64,000 bases of DNA from Lachnospiraceae bacterium (GCA_015057525.1 SVEE01000004.1:1-64000); one strand, 5' to 3'; positions 48,164-57,933 are shown, numbered from the stretch's first letter. The notes: generated by a model from the sequence alone, not told the origin. Translations and numbers: made by a program.

Positions 48164-49535
48164 AATACACCCCATTACTTTCTATGGATACATTTACCCC
48201 TTCATCAGTAAATTTACGGAAAAATGTTTTTTGAACTGCAGTATCTCTAATTGATGAAGTAAATGTAAACACAAGCTGATTCTGATAAGAGCATATTCCA
48301 CCCTTAACATTTTGTCCCTTAGACATAGATATCATAGCATGAAACTTATCTATATAAGCCTTATACTCATCAGCAACTGAAATTACTCCAAGATTTGTTA
48401 TAGTACCTGTATTTGCTCTTGCTGATTTGTTATAAACTATCTTCATAATAAAATTTTTGAGAACAAGAGGCACACCACGAATCAATTTATTCTTCTCGTT
48501 AGAAACGTTATATGATAATAAGTTCTCTAAATTTTCCTTATTAATCTGCTTATTCAAGCTATCCGCAACAATTCCTACAACATCTTCATATGTATAACTA
48601 TCCTTCTTGGCCTTAAAGGAAGCAGTAACTACTGCAAAAAAATTCCTCAAAGTACTAGAATTAAAATACGGTCTTAAATTTACTGGAACGCATACACATA
48701 TTGGTCTTTCGTCCGGCATAGAATTAAGACATTCTTTATATACTGACCATATATAGGTTGCCACCAAAAGCTGATTAATTGTAACGTTATATTTCTTAGC
48801 CATTGTCTTAACCCCAGCCAAATCCATATAACCATGTATAATTCCCATGTTGTTAACAGGGAGCTTATCTCCCTGTATAATAACAGCCTTCTCTGTCTTA
48901 TAATTTTTCTTTGCCTTCTTCTTGTAATTCTTTACATAGCTATCCTCTTTATCCAAAGAGGTATCTGCCTGAAGACCATTAACATTCATTTCCTTAAATT
49001 CAGGATGCATATATCTAAGATATTGATAAGTAATCTCTTTCAAGAATGCAAAAGCACCATTGCCATCTGTAAGAACATGAAAAACCTCCAGGTTAATACG
49101 TTTACCGTAGTAAGTTACACGAAAAAGATACTCATTATTGGTCTGAGGATTAATATACATACATGGATATGTATCTTCCTTTTGAACCTTGGGAACTGGC
49201 CTCTTATTAGTTTCAAAATAATACCAAAACATACCCTTCTTTAATCTATAATTAAATACATCAAAATAAGGCAGAACTCTTTCTACCGACTTCTGCAAAA
49301 TCTTTTCGTCAATCTCTTCATTCAATGTAACAGACACTCTATAAACATTACTAACATTTTGACTTGCAATAACAGGGAAAAGATTAGCTGTATTATCAAG
49401 CTTCTCCCATCGCAAATCCTTCTTCTTATTGTATCCGCTACGCACCTGACTTCTACGAGACTTCTTCTCTTTAGTTGGTTGCTTTACCGAAACATCCTCT
49501 ATGCTATTTACTTTCTCTTTTTTGTTTTTAGCCAT
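48156..49535 (-). CDS. Condensation-domain-like acyltransferase
   Basis: A 459-residue protein of the chloramphenicol-acetyltransferase-like fold. The active-site His lies in FHVLTDGNGAF (HxxxDG, near residue 153) and the late conserved segment SKGQNVKGGICSYQNQLVFT resembles the DFG-like region of condensation and alcohol acyltransferase enzymes. The N-terminus is very basic. No carrier-protein or adenylation domain is in the window, so it probably transfers an acyl group from CoA or a stand-alone carrier to an alcohol or amine. First gene of the operon with the zinc-ribbon, esterase and nitrilase genes. RBS AAGGA is modest. Confidence 0.8.
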   Translation of the reverse strand: MAKNKKEKVNSIEDVSVKQPTKEKKSRRSQVRSGYNKKKDLRWEKLDNTANLFPVIASQNVSNVYRVSVTLNEEIDEKILQKSVERVLPYFDVFNYRLKKGMFWYYFETNKRPVPKVQKEDTYPCMYINPQTNNEYLFRVTYYGKRINLEVFHVLTDGNGAFAFLKEITYQYLRYMHPEFKEMNVNGLQADTSLDKEDSYVKNYKKKAKKNYKTEKAVIIQGDKLPVNNMGIIHGYMDLAGVKTMAKKYNVTINQLLVATYIWSVYKECLNSMPDERPICVCVPVNLRPYFNSSTLRNFFAVVTASFKAKKDSYTYEDVVGIVADSLNKQINKENLENLLSYNVSNEKNKLIRGVPLVLKNFIMKIVYNKSARANTGTITNLGVISVADEYKAYIDKFHAMISMSKGQNVKGGICSYQNQLVFTFTSSIRDTAVQKTFFRKFTDEGVNVSIESNGVYYE

Positions 49536-49653
49536 ATTGTCAATATCCTTATCTAATAAAACTAACTTTTTATATTTAACAGATATTACTGTAAGATTGT
49601 TATACTATTCCAATTTATTCGCAATCAAAATTATTATAATACAAAACAACCAC

Positions 49654-49682
49654 ATTATACAAGAATAAAGAAACCTATCCAA
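49654..49682 (-). promoter_or_regulatory. Promoter of the acyltransferase operon
   Basis: TTGGAT (49682-49677), 17 bp, TATAAT (49659-49654) on the minus strand. A second possible pair (TTGATT, 18 bp, TATAAC) lies nearer the gene. Confidence 0.55.
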
Positions 49683-49715
49683 TTATCTATTTGTATTTAA
49701 TTTATTGCAGCCAGA

Positions 49716-49930
49716 ATAGTTTACATAATGCAAATGTCGATATTTATAATATATACAAACAAACTTTTAAACTGCGTATTTAGCGTCTGACAAAATCCAC
49801 CAGTTACGAAGACTTAGGCGCGAAGGCATTCCTGAGCGTCTTAGTCACAGTTATTGGTTAGTTTGTCAGCGCGTTGCAGTTGTTTGTTGAAATATATTAT
49901 AAACATCGACATTTGCATTATGTAAACTAT
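49716..49930. repeat. Interrupted palindrome E4
   Basis: A 215-bp near-palindrome between rpsR and the acyltransferase operon. Outer arms of 39 nt (49716-49754 and 49892-49930) match at 38 positions. Inside are two bubbles: TTTTAAACTGCGTATTTAGC opposite AACTGCAACGCGC, and GTTACGAAGACTTAGG opposite ATAACTGTGACTAAGAC. The apex has no T-run, so unlike E1-E3 it is not a terminator. Confidence 0.75.
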
Positions 49931-49949
49931 ATTTGAGTACATCAAAAGA

Positions 49950-49975
49950 AAACCACAGACAAAAGCCTGTGGTTT
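49950..49975 (-). terminator. Terminator of the rpsF-ssb-rpsR operon
   Basis: 9-bp stem AAACCACAG/CTGTGGTTT, 8-nt loop, then TTCTTTTG on the minus strand, 21 bp after rpsR. Confidence 0.78.
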
Positions 49976-49995
49976 AAATCTTATATTATATCTAA

Positions 49996-50268
49996 TTAAT
50001 CAACTACGTATGGCATAATTGCAACGTGTCTTGCTCTCTTAATAGCAACTGTTAAAGCTCTCTGGTGCTTAGCACAGTTTCCAGTAATTCTTCTAGGAAG
50101 AATCTTACCTCTCTCAGAGATGTATCTCTTAAGCTTGTTCACGTCTTTATAGTCAATAACAGAATTCTTGTCTGCGCAGAATACACAAACTTTTTTTCTT
50201 CTACGAATAGGTCTTCTCTTCATAGGAGCGTCAGCACGATCGCTCTTCTCTGTCTTATTGTAAGCCAT
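49996..50268 (-). CDS. rpsR: 30S ribosomal protein S18
   Basis: A 90-residue protein of the platform of the small subunit. The core [20 protein letters not shown] leads to [19 protein letters not shown]. CxxC and CAKH indicate the zinc-binding form of S18. It begins [10 protein letters not shown] at 50268; the earlier ATG contains the GGAGG site itself. It lies 23 bp after ssb. Confidence 0.97.
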   Translation of the reverse strand: MAYNKTEKSDRADAPMKRRPIRRRKKVCVFCADKNSVIDYKDVNKLKRYISERGKILPRRITGNCAKHQRALTVAIKRARHVAIMPYVVD

Positions 50269-50291
50269 TTCATTTACCTCCATAATATTTC

Positions 50292-50735
50292 CTACTTAAA
50301 TGGTAAATCGTTCTCAATTCCTTCTGGAATACTCATAAAGCCATCTGCACTAGCATTGCCAGGTGCTGGTCTATCCTGAGTGTTATATCCACTATTATCA
50401 CTTGAAGCCTTGCTCTCAGCAAATTCCTGATCCTCAACAATAACTTCAGTAGTGTATACTTTATTACCATCCTTATTAGTGTAACTGCCAGTCTGAATTC
50501 TACCAGTTACTACCATCTTTGTACCCTGTCTTAAGTACTTCTCTGCAAACTCTCCAGCTCTGCCGAATGCTACACAAGGAATAAAATCTGCAGTCTGGTC
50601 ATTACCACTTGCATCTCTTCTTCCACGTCTATCAACTGCCAAAGTGTATCTAGCTATAGCTAAAGGCTCTGCACCTTGAGAATATCTTACTTCAGGATCA
50701 CGAGTCAAACGACCCATTAAAATTACTTTGTTCAT
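50292..50735 (-). CDS. ssb: Single-stranded DNA-binding protein
   Basis: A 147-residue SSB: OB fold at 1-105 ([35 protein letters not shown]), a short glycine/serine-rich linker, and the acidic C-terminal tail GIENDLPF-K, whose DLPF resembles the usual DDIPF interaction tip but with one extra Lys at the end. RBS GGAGG. Middle gene of the conserved rpsF-ssb-rpsR operon. Confidence 0.97.
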   Translation of the reverse strand: MNKVILMGRLTRDPEVRYSQGAEPLAIARYTLAVDRRGRRDASGNDQTADFIPCVAFGRAGEFAEKYLRQGTKMVVTGRIQTGSYTNKDGNKVYTTEVIVEDQEFAESKASSDNSGYNTQDRPAPGNASADGFMSIPEGIENDLPFK

Positions 50736-50753
50736 CGGAATTCCTCCTATCTA

Positions 50754-51044
50754 CTACTCTGCGTCCTGTCTAACACAAAGATATCTGATAACAGATTCCA
50801 TAATACGAACATTAGACTCTATCTGAGCTGGACTGTCAGCATTGCCATCGAACTGGATGAAGTAGTAATAGCCTTCTTTCATCTTCTGAATTTCGTAAGC
50901 TAATCTCTTCTTACCCCATTCTTCAACGTTAGTAACAGTACCGCCAGCCTTCTCGATAATAGCCTTAGCCTTATCAACAGCTGCTGTTCTAGCGTCATCT
51001 TCGATCTTTGCACTAACAATCAACGCTAATTCATACTTGTTCAT
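50754..51044 (-). CDS. rpsF: 30S ribosomal protein S6
   Basis: A 96-residue protein that binds S18 on the platform. It begins MNKYELALIVSAKIEDDART and has the conserved EEWGKKRLAYEIQKMKEGYY block. First gene of the operon; excellent AGGAGG site. Confidence 0.97.
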   Translation of the reverse strand: MNKYELALIVSAKIEDDARTAAVDKAKAIIEKAGGTVTNVEEWGKKRLAYEIQKMKEGYYYFIQFDGNADSPAQIESNVRIMESVIRYLCVRQDAE

Positions 51045-51054
51045 GTTATTGCAC

Positions 51055-51096
51055 CTCCTTATGGTCTAGTGGCCTTCGGTTTCTCCGAAAGCAAGG
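51055..51096 (-). promoter_or_regulatory. Candidate S6:S18 autoregulatory leader
   Basis: Just upstream of rpsF the minus-strand RNA forms GCTTTCGG/ACCGAAGGC with a short loop and a downstream GGCCACTAGACC that can pair around it. Autoregulatory leaders bound by the S6:S18 complex occur at this place in many bacteria; this is a candidate by position and shape only. Confidence 0.45.
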
Positions 51097-51178
51097 AATA
51101 TATAAAATATATCACAAACACAGATATTATCATATAAAATCAATTCTTGCAAGACTTTTTTACTTTTTATTATTTATA

Positions 51179-52543
51179 TTAATGACAAGGTTCTACAATA
51201 GCTTTATTCAGCCATATACCTTGTTTATATCTTAATTGTGCCGAGAGTCCTGTCACTACCCACGTACAGCCAGTAGCAAACCATACCGACCACATTCCAA
51301 TAGGAAGTACATATACAAATAATACAGAGAAACCTACTCTACAGCACACCTCTATAACTCCGTTAATCATAGCATAGAATGTGTCGTTTGCACCGTTTAG
51401 CACACCTCTTGTAACATATATAATCCCAAGTGGGAAGAACATAGTGCTTATTATATGAAGACCATTAGTTCCAATCCTTACAACCTCTGGTGCATCTGTA
51501 ACAAAGCTTCCTACAATAAATTCACCTAAGGTAAAACTTACAATAAGCATAACCCCACTTATTACCGCAGTTATCCACATACCTTTTTTCAAAGCAGTTC
51601 TAACCCTGTCTGTTTTACCTGCTCCCATGTTTTGACCTGTAAATGTTGATATTGCAACCGCTAGCGAATTGAATGGTTGTTGTACAAACTGTTCTATACG
51701 GCTGGTAACTGTAAATGCACTTACTACATTTTTATCGAAGCTGTTTACAACCCTCTGCAATACCACACAAGAAATAGCGATAGTCATACTCTGAACGGCA
51801 AGAGGCATGCCCACCTCAAGACATAACTTACATTTTTCCATATTAAATCTTGTATGTTCTTTATTTAATTTAAAGTATGGATTCTTTAATATGCCAACTA
51901 TAAAACATCCAATTGCCGATATTGCTTGAGCTATTATAGTTGCGTAAGCAGCTCCTTTAACACCCTTATCCAAACTAACTACAAACCACAAATCCAAAAC
52001 TATATTTAGTGCAGTTGCAAAAAGAAGAAAATATAATGGTGTTTTCGCATCTCCAAGAGCTCTCATTATCTGTGCAACATAGTTATACGCTGCAACAGCA
52101 ATGGTACCTGCACACACTATTTGCATATAGTCAACAGCATCTTTTAACTGTTCCTTAGGAGTATCCAAAATAGTAAGCACCGGTTCGGCAAGCACCGCAC
52201 CCATTATACTTAGTATTACTCCCGATAGCATAACAATATAAAATGAGTTAGCAATAGTCTTCTTTACCTCTTCATCCTTACCCGCACCAAAGTATTGGGA
52301 TACAATTACACCTGCACCAGACGCAAGTCCTTGACACAACGCAAAAAATAAAAATGTTATTGATGCGGTACAACCTACAGCGCCAAGTGCATCTGCACCA
52401 ACATTTCTTCCTACGATTATACTATCTGCCAAATTATAAACTTGTTGAAAAATATTCCCAACTAGCATCGGCATCATAAATTGTAATAGCAATTTTGTTT
52501 CATTGCCATGAGTCATATCTTTTACTACAGCAGACTTAGCCAT
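51179..52543 (-). CDS. MATE family efflux pump
   Basis: A 454-residue Na+ or H+ driven exporter with 12 hydrophobic spans in two similar halves. Signature positions: MMPMLVGNIFQQVYNLADSI (near 20-40) and RALGDAKTPLYF, and in the second half the matching GQNMGAGKTDRV. Substrate unknown. The start at 52543 follows GGAGG. Divergent from an AraC regulator 140 bp away, which may control it. Confidence 0.93.
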   Translation of the reverse strand: MAKSAVVKDMTHGNETKLLLQFMMPMLVGNIFQQVYNLADSIIVGRNVGADALGAVGCTASITFLFFALCQGLASGAGVIVSQYFGAGKDEEVKKTIANSFYIVMLSGVILSIMGAVLAEPVLTILDTPKEQLKDAVDYMQIVCAGTIAVAAYNYVAQIMRALGDAKTPLYFLLFATALNIVLDLWFVVSLDKGVKGAAYATIIAQAISAIGCFIVGILKNPYFKLNKEHTRFNMEKCKLCLEVGMPLAVQSMTIAISCVVLQRVVNSFDKNVVSAFTVTSRIEQFVQQPFNSLAVAISTFTGQNMGAGKTDRVRTALKKGMWITAVISGVMLIVSFTLGEFIVGSFVTDAPEVVRIGTNGLHIISTMFFPLGIIYVTRGVLNGANDTFYAMINGVIEVCCRVGFSVLFVYVLPIGMWSVWFATGCTWVVTGLSAQLRYKQGIWLNKAIVEPCH

Positions 52544-52572
52544 ATTAATCGCCTCCACAAAATAGTGGGTAA

Positions 52573-52601
52573 ATATTAATTCACCCTTTCAATGATTTCA
52601 A
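52573..52601 (-). promoter_or_regulatory. Promoter of the MATE gene
   Basis: TTGAAA (52601-52596), 17 bp, TAATAT (52578-52573) on the minus strand. A TATAAT at 52633-52638 may serve the divergent AraC gene, though its -35 is weak. Confidence 0.5.
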
Positions 52602-52683
52602 AAGTATTTAACCATTTATATGCGACATGTGATATAATAGAACTATCAAAAAATCGTACAAATCTATTTTTAGGAGGATAAAT

Positions 52684-53562
52684 ATGAATTCGCTTTTCGA
52701 ACCAGTTGGCACACTTGCTGTACCATTCGAGTGTTTTATCTTTGATACAAAAAAAGAAAATTTCCCTATTCGGCCTCACTGGCATTACTTTGCCGAAATG
52801 ATATATGTACTAGAAGGTACAGCCACCATGTATGACTGGGAGCACAAATATACTGTTTCCCAAGGAGAATTCATATTCTTTCATCCCAAGTCTGTACATT
52901 CAATATATTCTACTGACGACAAACCATTAACTTATATTGTTATAAAGTTTGACATAAACAAACTTAGTGTATCTCCATCATATTGTCCTAAATTCAGTAG
53001 CATAATAAAATGTGGCGCTGACAACAATATGCAAATATATTTTGACAAAAAATTTTGCGATAAAAACAATTGCAAAAAACTATTCGAAAGCTGTGTTAAT
53101 GAAATCGACAACAAATCCTTTGGATATGATTTAATGATTGAATCTAATTTGTACAATATATTGATGCTTATAATAAGAAAATGGCAGGAAAATGATTTTG
53201 TTTTTGATAACAATAAATTTACCAAAGATACGGATTATAACATAGATAACATAACAGAATACATTGACCAACATATACAAGAGCCTATAGAGGTCAATGA
53301 TATAGCAACACTCTGTGGTATCAGTTATTCCTGCTTTGCAAAGAAATTCAAAAAAATATACGGTTTCTCTTGCAAAGAATATATAGAGCGCTTCCGTGTA
53401 TGTAAGGTTGAGGATTATCTTCTATTCACGGACTTTGATTTAACTTACATCAGCCAGGAAACAGGATACTCTGATTGTAGCCATATGATCAAGCAGTTCA
53501 AAAAATACAGAGGTACGACCCCAAAACAGTTTCGCTTAAAAGGAGTCGCATCTGCGAAATAA
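52684..53562 (+). CDS. AraC-family regulator with cupin sensor
   Basis: A 292-residue regulator: N-terminal AraC-type cupin (about 20-100; PIRPHWHYFAEMIYVLEGTA) and a C-terminal double helix-turn-helix (about 190-285; NDIATLCGISYSCFAKKFKK then GTTPKQFR). RBS AGGAGG. Divergent to the MATE gene, a frequent arrangement for a regulator and its target; the inducer is unknown, often a sugar. Confidence 0.9.
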   Translation: MNSLFEPVGTLAVPFECFIFDTKKENFPIRPHWHYFAEMIYVLEGTATMYDWEHKYTVSQGEFIFFHPKSVHSIYSTDDKPLTYIVIKFDINKLSVSPSYCPKFSSIIKCGADNNMQIYFDKKFCDKNNCKKLFESCVNEIDNKSFGYDLMIESNLYNILMLIIRKWQENDFVFDNNKFTKDTDYNIDNITEYIDQHIQEPIEVNDIATLCGISYSCFAKKFKKIYGFSCKEYIERFRVCKVEDYLLFTDFDLTYISQETGYSDCSHMIKQFKKYRGTTPKQFRLKGVASAK

Positions 53563-53575
53563 ATCACAGTACAAC

Positions 53576-53610
53576 AAAAAGGTGCTAGATATATTATCTA
53601 GCACCTTTTT
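53576..53610. terminator. Bidirectional terminator between the AraC and chemoreceptor genes
   Basis: Perfect 15-bp stem AAAAAGGTGCTAGAT/ATCTAGCACCTTTTT, 5-nt loop, U-tract on both strands. Ordinary terminator, no bubble structure. Confidence 0.9.
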
Positions 53611-53623
53611 GAACAATAAACTA

Positions 53624-55318
53624 TTACAATTTAAACACTGCAACAGTCTCAGCTATTCCATCAGCAATATGCTTTAATGATTCTGCCTCCATAGTTACTT
53701 CATTGAAGCTGTTCGCAACTTCTGCTGTAGCTGCCGAAGTTTCCTCTGTACTTGCAGCATTTTCTTCCGAAATAGCAGAAAGATTTTCAACAACTTCTAT
53801 AATCTGATTCTTAGCTTCATTAAGCTGTGCACTCTGTTCTTCAATAGATGAAATCGCTACAACCGAAGTCTCTATTGCAGAAATAACAGCCTGTACAATA
53901 ACCTGTGTTTCTTCTACATTTCTACTCTGCTGTTCAACAATATTCTTAACCATGTACATTGTCTCAACAGCTGTATCAGAATCTGAAATAAGTTCTCCAA
54001 CCATATTCGCAATGGATTCTGTTGTTTCACCTGTCTGCTCAGCAAGATGCTGAATTTCATTAGCAACAACAGCAAATCCTCTACCTTGCTCTCCTGCACG
54101 TGCCGCTTCGATAGATGCATTAAGAGATAAGAGATTTGTCTCTTCCGCAATGCTACTAATCATATCTGTAGCACCTTTAATTTTCTGAGAAGATGTATTA
54201 GTTCTGTTAGTTTGCTCAAATATCTGTTCAATAGCAAACATAACCTCTTCATTAATTTTCTTGAGCTCCTCAAGAGATTTTGTTGCCTGTTCACTTGATT
54301 CTTTCATGATACGAGTATTATCTGTAAGTTTAGAAATTTCACCATTTGTAGCCTCAAGCATATCACCCATAACAGAAACATTCTCAGTTGCTTTTATAGC
54401 ATCTTTAGCCTGCGATGTTGCGCCCTCAGCGATATCATTAACCGCTTTATCAACGCTATCTACTGTTGTAAGAGTAGCCTGTGCATTGTTGTCAAGTGTT
54501 CCTGCCGACGAAAGAAGAGTCTGTGCATGACTATTAATATCACCAATAATAAGTCGTAATTCTTCTTTCATGCTATTAACCGCTCTGCACAAATCACCTA
54601 TAACATCTTTTCTTCTAAGGTATTTAGGTGCAACCTCTGTATTAAGATTACCAGCAGCAACCTCTTTAACTGCTCTTGAACCAGCCTCTATCGCACTACT
54701 CATAGATGTAGCAAGAATAGGTGCAACAATTATACATAATATCGCAATTAAAACTACTACAATAGTAACAGTCTTCATAACTGCATCAAATGCTTTATCT
54801 TCCTGATCCATAGGAGCGCCAGCGAAGAACATACCTATAACTTCATCTGTTCCAGACTGATGAACTGGCATATAATATCCATAAAAATCCATGTCATTGA
54901 TAACTATATCTTTGACAAATACATCCTCGCCTTTGCCAAGAACGGCCTTAGCAACTTCGTCTGATACATCAGTACCGATAATAGGCTCACCTGTGTTTTT
55001 ATCTACAAGCGATGTTACCTTTCTAGTCTTGCCGAAACAGAATGTAACATCTATGTCTGAATGCGACTGTATATTCTGTAACATATGCTCTGATTCTGAG
55101 ATATTGTACTCACCCTTCCATACAATACCATCATCATCCATTATGTAGTCACCCTCGTACTGCTCATATGTCTCTGAAAATGCAACCACAACGCTTTTGA
55201 GTTTTTTCTCTATATCCTCTTGCATTGTATTTTTAACTACAGTTCCTAAAACTGCATAAATAATGATACCTAAAACCGATATAGGTATGAGCATCATCGC
55301 CATTATTTTTTTCTTCAT
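53624..55318 (-). CDS. Methyl-accepting chemotaxis protein
   Basis: A 564-residue chemoreceptor: span 1 (about 5-27), an extracytoplasmic single-Cache-like sensor (about 30-180; [34 protein letters not shown]), span 2 (about 183-205), HAMP, and a long signalling hairpin with tip [20 protein letters not shown] then [14 protein letters not shown]. The [12 protein letters not shown] segment near the C-terminus is typical; no CheR-binding pentapeptide. Indicates motility. Monocistronic. Confidence 0.95.
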   Translation of the reverse strand: MKKKIMAMMLIPISVLGIIIYAVLGTVVKNTMQEDIEKKLKSVVVAFSETYEQYEGDYIMDDDGIVWKGEYNISESEHMLQNIQSHSDIDVTFCFGKTRKVTSLVDKNTGEPIIGTDVSDEVAKAVLGKGEDVFVKDIVINDMDFYGYYMPVHQSGTDEVIGMFFAGAPMDQEDKAFDAVMKTVTIVVVLIAILCIIVAPILATSMSSAIEAGSRAVKEVAAGNLNTEVAPKYLRRKDVIGDLCRAVNSMKEELRLIIGDINSHAQTLLSSAGTLDNNAQATLTTVDSVDKAVNDIAEGATSQAKDAIKATENVSVMGDMLEATNGEISKLTDNTRIMKESSEQATKSLEELKKINEEVMFAIEQIFEQTNRTNTSSQKIKGATDMISSIAEETNLLSLNASIEAARAGEQGRGFAVVANEIQHLAEQTGETTESIANMVGELISDSDTAVETMYMVKNIVEQQSRNVEETQVIVQAVISAIETSVVAISSIEEQSAQLNEAKNQIIEVVENLSAISEENAASTEETSAATAEVANSFNEVTMEAESLKHIADGIAETVAVFKL

Positions 55319-55440
55319 AAACCATGCTCCTCCTTGTTAAATTAAGTTTTTTCATGCGTTCTGCTAAATTAACAGCATTATATCATATATTCCACTAAAT
55401 TTAAACAAGAATTTATTATAATGAGATAATTTATACTTGC

Positions 55441-55508
55441 TTGCTATTTTTCTCTGTAGGATATATAATCTACACGAAAGTAGTAAGCACTCCATTAATC
55501 GCTTACTA
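55441..55508 (+). promoter_or_regulatory. metY promoter and leader hairpin
   Basis: TTGCTA (55441-55446), 17 bp, TATAAT (55464-55469). The leader has a perfect 8-bp stem TAGTAAGC/GCTTACTA (55481-55488/55501-55508), whose 5' arm overlaps a smaller alternative stem CTAC/GTAG. It lacks the size of a SAM riboswitch or T-box. Confidence 0.6.
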
Positions 55509-55533
55509 ACTAAACAAAAAGGAGGATATTAAC

Positions 55534-56805
55534 ATGAAAGACGAAACTAAATGCCTTCATGCAGGTTACACACCTAAAAACGGAGAACCAAGAGTTCTTC
55601 CAATCGTACAAAGTACAACCTATGTGTACGATTCAGCAGCAGAGATAGCAGCTATTTTCGACGATCCAACAAAAGGACTTTGCTACTCAAGATTCGGCAA
55701 TCCTACAGTTATGGCTGTAGAAGAAAAAATTGCCGCATTAGAGGGTGGCGTTGGCGCCATGTGCACTACTTCAGGTCAGGCAGCTACACTTCTTTCAATT
55801 TTAAATATATGTAAAGCTGGCGACAGCTTCATCAGTGTTCCACAAATTTACGGAGGAACTATTAACTTATTCTCATATACATTCAAGAAAATGGGTATTG
55901 AATGTATCTATGTTGACGCAAGCTCAACTGACGAAGAGATTAAGGCAGCTTTTAAGGAAAATACTAAGTTAGTATTCGGAGAAACAATCGCTAACCCAGC
56001 CCTTAAGGTTTTTGATATAGAAAGATTTGCAAATATTGCCCACGAAATGGGAGTACCTCTTGTTGTTGACAATACATTTGCTACACCTGTTTTATGTAAA
56101 CCTATCGATTTTGGTGCCGATATAGTTATTCACTCAACAAGCAAATACATGGACGGCCACGCTGTTCAGGTTGGTGGTGTAATTATCGACAGTGGTAAAT
56201 TTGATTGGACTAACGGCAAGTTCCCTGAACTTGTAGAACCAGACGAATCATACCACGGAATTTCATATACAGAGTCATACGACAAGATGGCTTATATCAT
56301 TAAAGCAAGAATGCAGCTCATGAGAGACTTCGGAGTATATCCTGCTGCTCATTCAGCATTTTTACTTAACTTAGGACTTGAAACACTTGCAGTTCGTATG
56401 AAACAATACTGCGAAAACGCAATGACAGTTGCTAAATATTTAGAGGCTTCTCCAGCTGTAGAAAGTGTTTCTTATCCAGGTCTTCCTTCAAGTCCTGACT
56501 ACGAGCTTTGCCAGAAATATTTAGAAGGTAACGCAAGTGGCGTAATTTCATTTAACATCAAGGGCGGACGTCCAGCAGCAGCCAAGTTCATGGATTCACT
56601 TCACCTTGCTTCCAACGAAGTTCATGTTGCTGACATCCGTACATGCGTACTTCATCCAGCTAGCGAAACTCACAGACAGCTTACAGATGAGCAGTTAGTT
56701 GCTGCAGGTATCGATGGTGGTATGGTTAGATTCTCTGTTGGCCTCGAAAATGTAGATGACATTATAGCAGACTTAGATGCAGCACTTAAAGCCGCGATGG
56801 CATAA
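55534..56805 (+). CDS. metY: O-acetylhomoserine aminocarboxypropyltransferase / sulfhydrylase
   Basis: A 423-residue PLP enzyme of the Cys/Met metabolism family. PLP lysine K204 in HSTSKYMDGHA, cofactor region YSRFGNPTVMAVEEKIAALE and TSGQAATL, DNTFATP. The inserted loop with ELVEPDESYHG and the length distinguish it from cystathionine synthases and support O-acetylhomoserine sulfhydrylase; methionine gamma-lyase is the alternative. It makes homocysteine directly from sulfide. RBS AGGAGG. Confidence 0.9.
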   Translation: MKDETKCLHAGYTPKNGEPRVLPIVQSTTYVYDSAAEIAAIFDDPTKGLCYSRFGNPTVMAVEEKIAALEGGVGAMCTTSGQAATLLSILNICKAGDSFISVPQIYGGTINLFSYTFKKMGIECIYVDASSTDEEIKAAFKENTKLVFGETIANPALKVFDIERFANIAHEMGVPLVVDNTFATPVLCKPIDFGADIVIHSTSKYMDGHAVQVGGVIIDSGKFDWTNGKFPELVEPDESYHGISYTESYDKMAYIIKARMQLMRDFGVYPAAHSAFLLNLGLETLAVRMKQYCENAMTVAKYLEASPAVESVSYPGLPSSPDYELCQKYLEGNASGVISFNIKGGRPAAAKFMDSLHLASNEVHVADIRTCVLHPASETHRQLTDEQLVAAGIDGGMVRFSVGLENVDDIIADLDAALKAAMA

Positions 56806-56828
56806 AACATAATAATTTAATAAATTAA

Positions 56829-56864
56829 AATAAGGAAGAGTTTTTAAGCTCTTCCTTATTTTTT
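56829..56864 (+). terminator. metY terminator
   Basis: 12-bp stem AATAAGGAAGAG/CTCTTCCTTATT, 8-nt loop, then TTTT. Also suitable for the convergent anti-sigma gene. Confidence 0.85.
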
Positions 56865-56879
56865 GGTTGGGTATATTAT

Positions 56880-57449
56880 TTACTTGATAGTAAATGTTCC
56901 TATTATAGTTTCTCCATCTGAGGCGTATACATCAAGAACTCTCTCTTCACTCTCGTAATTTATTGCCTCTTCTAATGTATCTACACCATCATCAGCATAA
57001 AGTTCATCTCTATATACATAGCCTTGCTCACCTTGATCAGAAATAACAGAAATCAAATCTCCACCCCACATATCAGGTCCATAGGTTTGATTGTTAGAAT
57101 TGACTTGTAATTCATCTACATTCATAATATATTCTTCTGCATTTTCCTGACCTTCAAACGAAGCAACCAACTCATCTAATTCTTCCTCAGGCAAACCCGC
57201 ATCTTCAACCTTGCCCTTTATTAAATCCTTTAAGGAATTTGATACCTTAACTGTAGCAAAAACTGTCACTGGTGTCATAATCAAAAGAGCAACCACAAGG
57301 CATACATTAAACATTATTACTCTCTTGCCAGCACCTGTTCGATGCTCCTTGCTCTCAAACTGGTCTAATATATTATCCTTGGCTTCTGAAGACAAGCTAA
57401 TCTCCTGCTTCGAATATGCATTATTTAAAAAATCATCGATATTATTCAT
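56880..57449 (-). CDS. Putative anti-sigma factor (second ECF system)
   Basis: A 189-residue single-pass protein: cytoplasmic N-terminus (IDDFLNNAYSKQEISLSSEA), a span at about 45-67, and an acidic extracellular domain (about 70-189). Like the first anti-sigma it has no zinc motif, and the extracellular domains differ. The start codon ATG at 57449 overlaps the sigma stop codon (TGATG), so translation is coupled. Confidence 0.65.
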   Translation of the reverse strand: MNNIDDFLNNAYSKQEISLSSEAKDNILDQFESKEHRTGAGKRVIMFNVCLVVALLIMTPVTVFATVKVSNSLKDLIKGKVEDAGLPEEELDELVASFEGQENAEEYIMNVDELQVNSNNQTYGPDMWGGDLISVISDQGEQGYVYRDELYADDGVDTLEEAINYESEERVLDVYASDGETIIGTFTIK

Positions 57450-57913
57450 CACATACCCTCCTCATACATTTTCTTTAATAAGGCTTTGCCTCTAGCCAAC
57501 TGATTGCCAACTGTGGATTCTTTTTTATGCAGAATCTCAGCAATCTCTTTTATTTTGTAGCCTTCCTGATAATGAAGTTGAATAACAATTCTATACTTAA
57601 GTGGCAATTGAGAAATCAAATAATACAGATTCTTATTGTCCTCTGAATCATCAACAATATCCTCTGTCAATTCAGAAACATTTCTCTTCCAATATGTTTT
57701 CTGTAAATCCTTACACAAATTAATTGTTGCCCTTATCAACCAGGCCTTTTCATGGCTATCATCCGTGAAAGAAGGATTTTTCTTCATGCATTTCACAAAA
57801 ACCTCTTGAACAATATCCTCCGCATCCTGCTTATTATTGCAATAAGATACGGCACATCGATACAAGGTATCTGAATGCTTTTCAATTAGTTCAGCAAAGT
57901 ATTTTTTATCCAC
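57449..57913 (-). CDS. ECF RNA polymerase sigma factor (second copy)
   Basis: A 154-residue ECF sigma factor. Region 2: DTLYRCAVSYCNNKQDAEDI, VQEVFVKCM and HEKAWLIRATIN. Region 4: ISQLPLKYRIVIQLHYQEGY then KIKEIAEILHKKESTVGNQL. The GTG at 57913 is chosen for the AGGAGG 9 nt upstream; the open frame extends to 57964 but that part overlaps the promoter. It is similar in layout to the first ECF factor and shares an upstream element with it. Confidence 0.9.
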   Translation of the reverse strand: MDKKYFAELIEKHSDTLYRCAVSYCNNKQDAEDIVQEVFVKCMKKNPSFTDDSHEKAWLIRATINLCKDLQKTYWKRNVSELTEDIVDDSEDNKNLYYLISQLPLKYRIVIQLHYQEGYKIKEIAEILHKKESTVGNQLARGKALLKKMYEEGM

Positions 57914-57933
57914 GTAACAAATCCTCCTATAAT

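Noticed and set aside
55464..55533. SAM riboswitch or T-box upstream of metY
   Set aside because: The leader is only about 60 nt with a single 8-bp stem; neither the SAM junction nor a T-box sequence is present.
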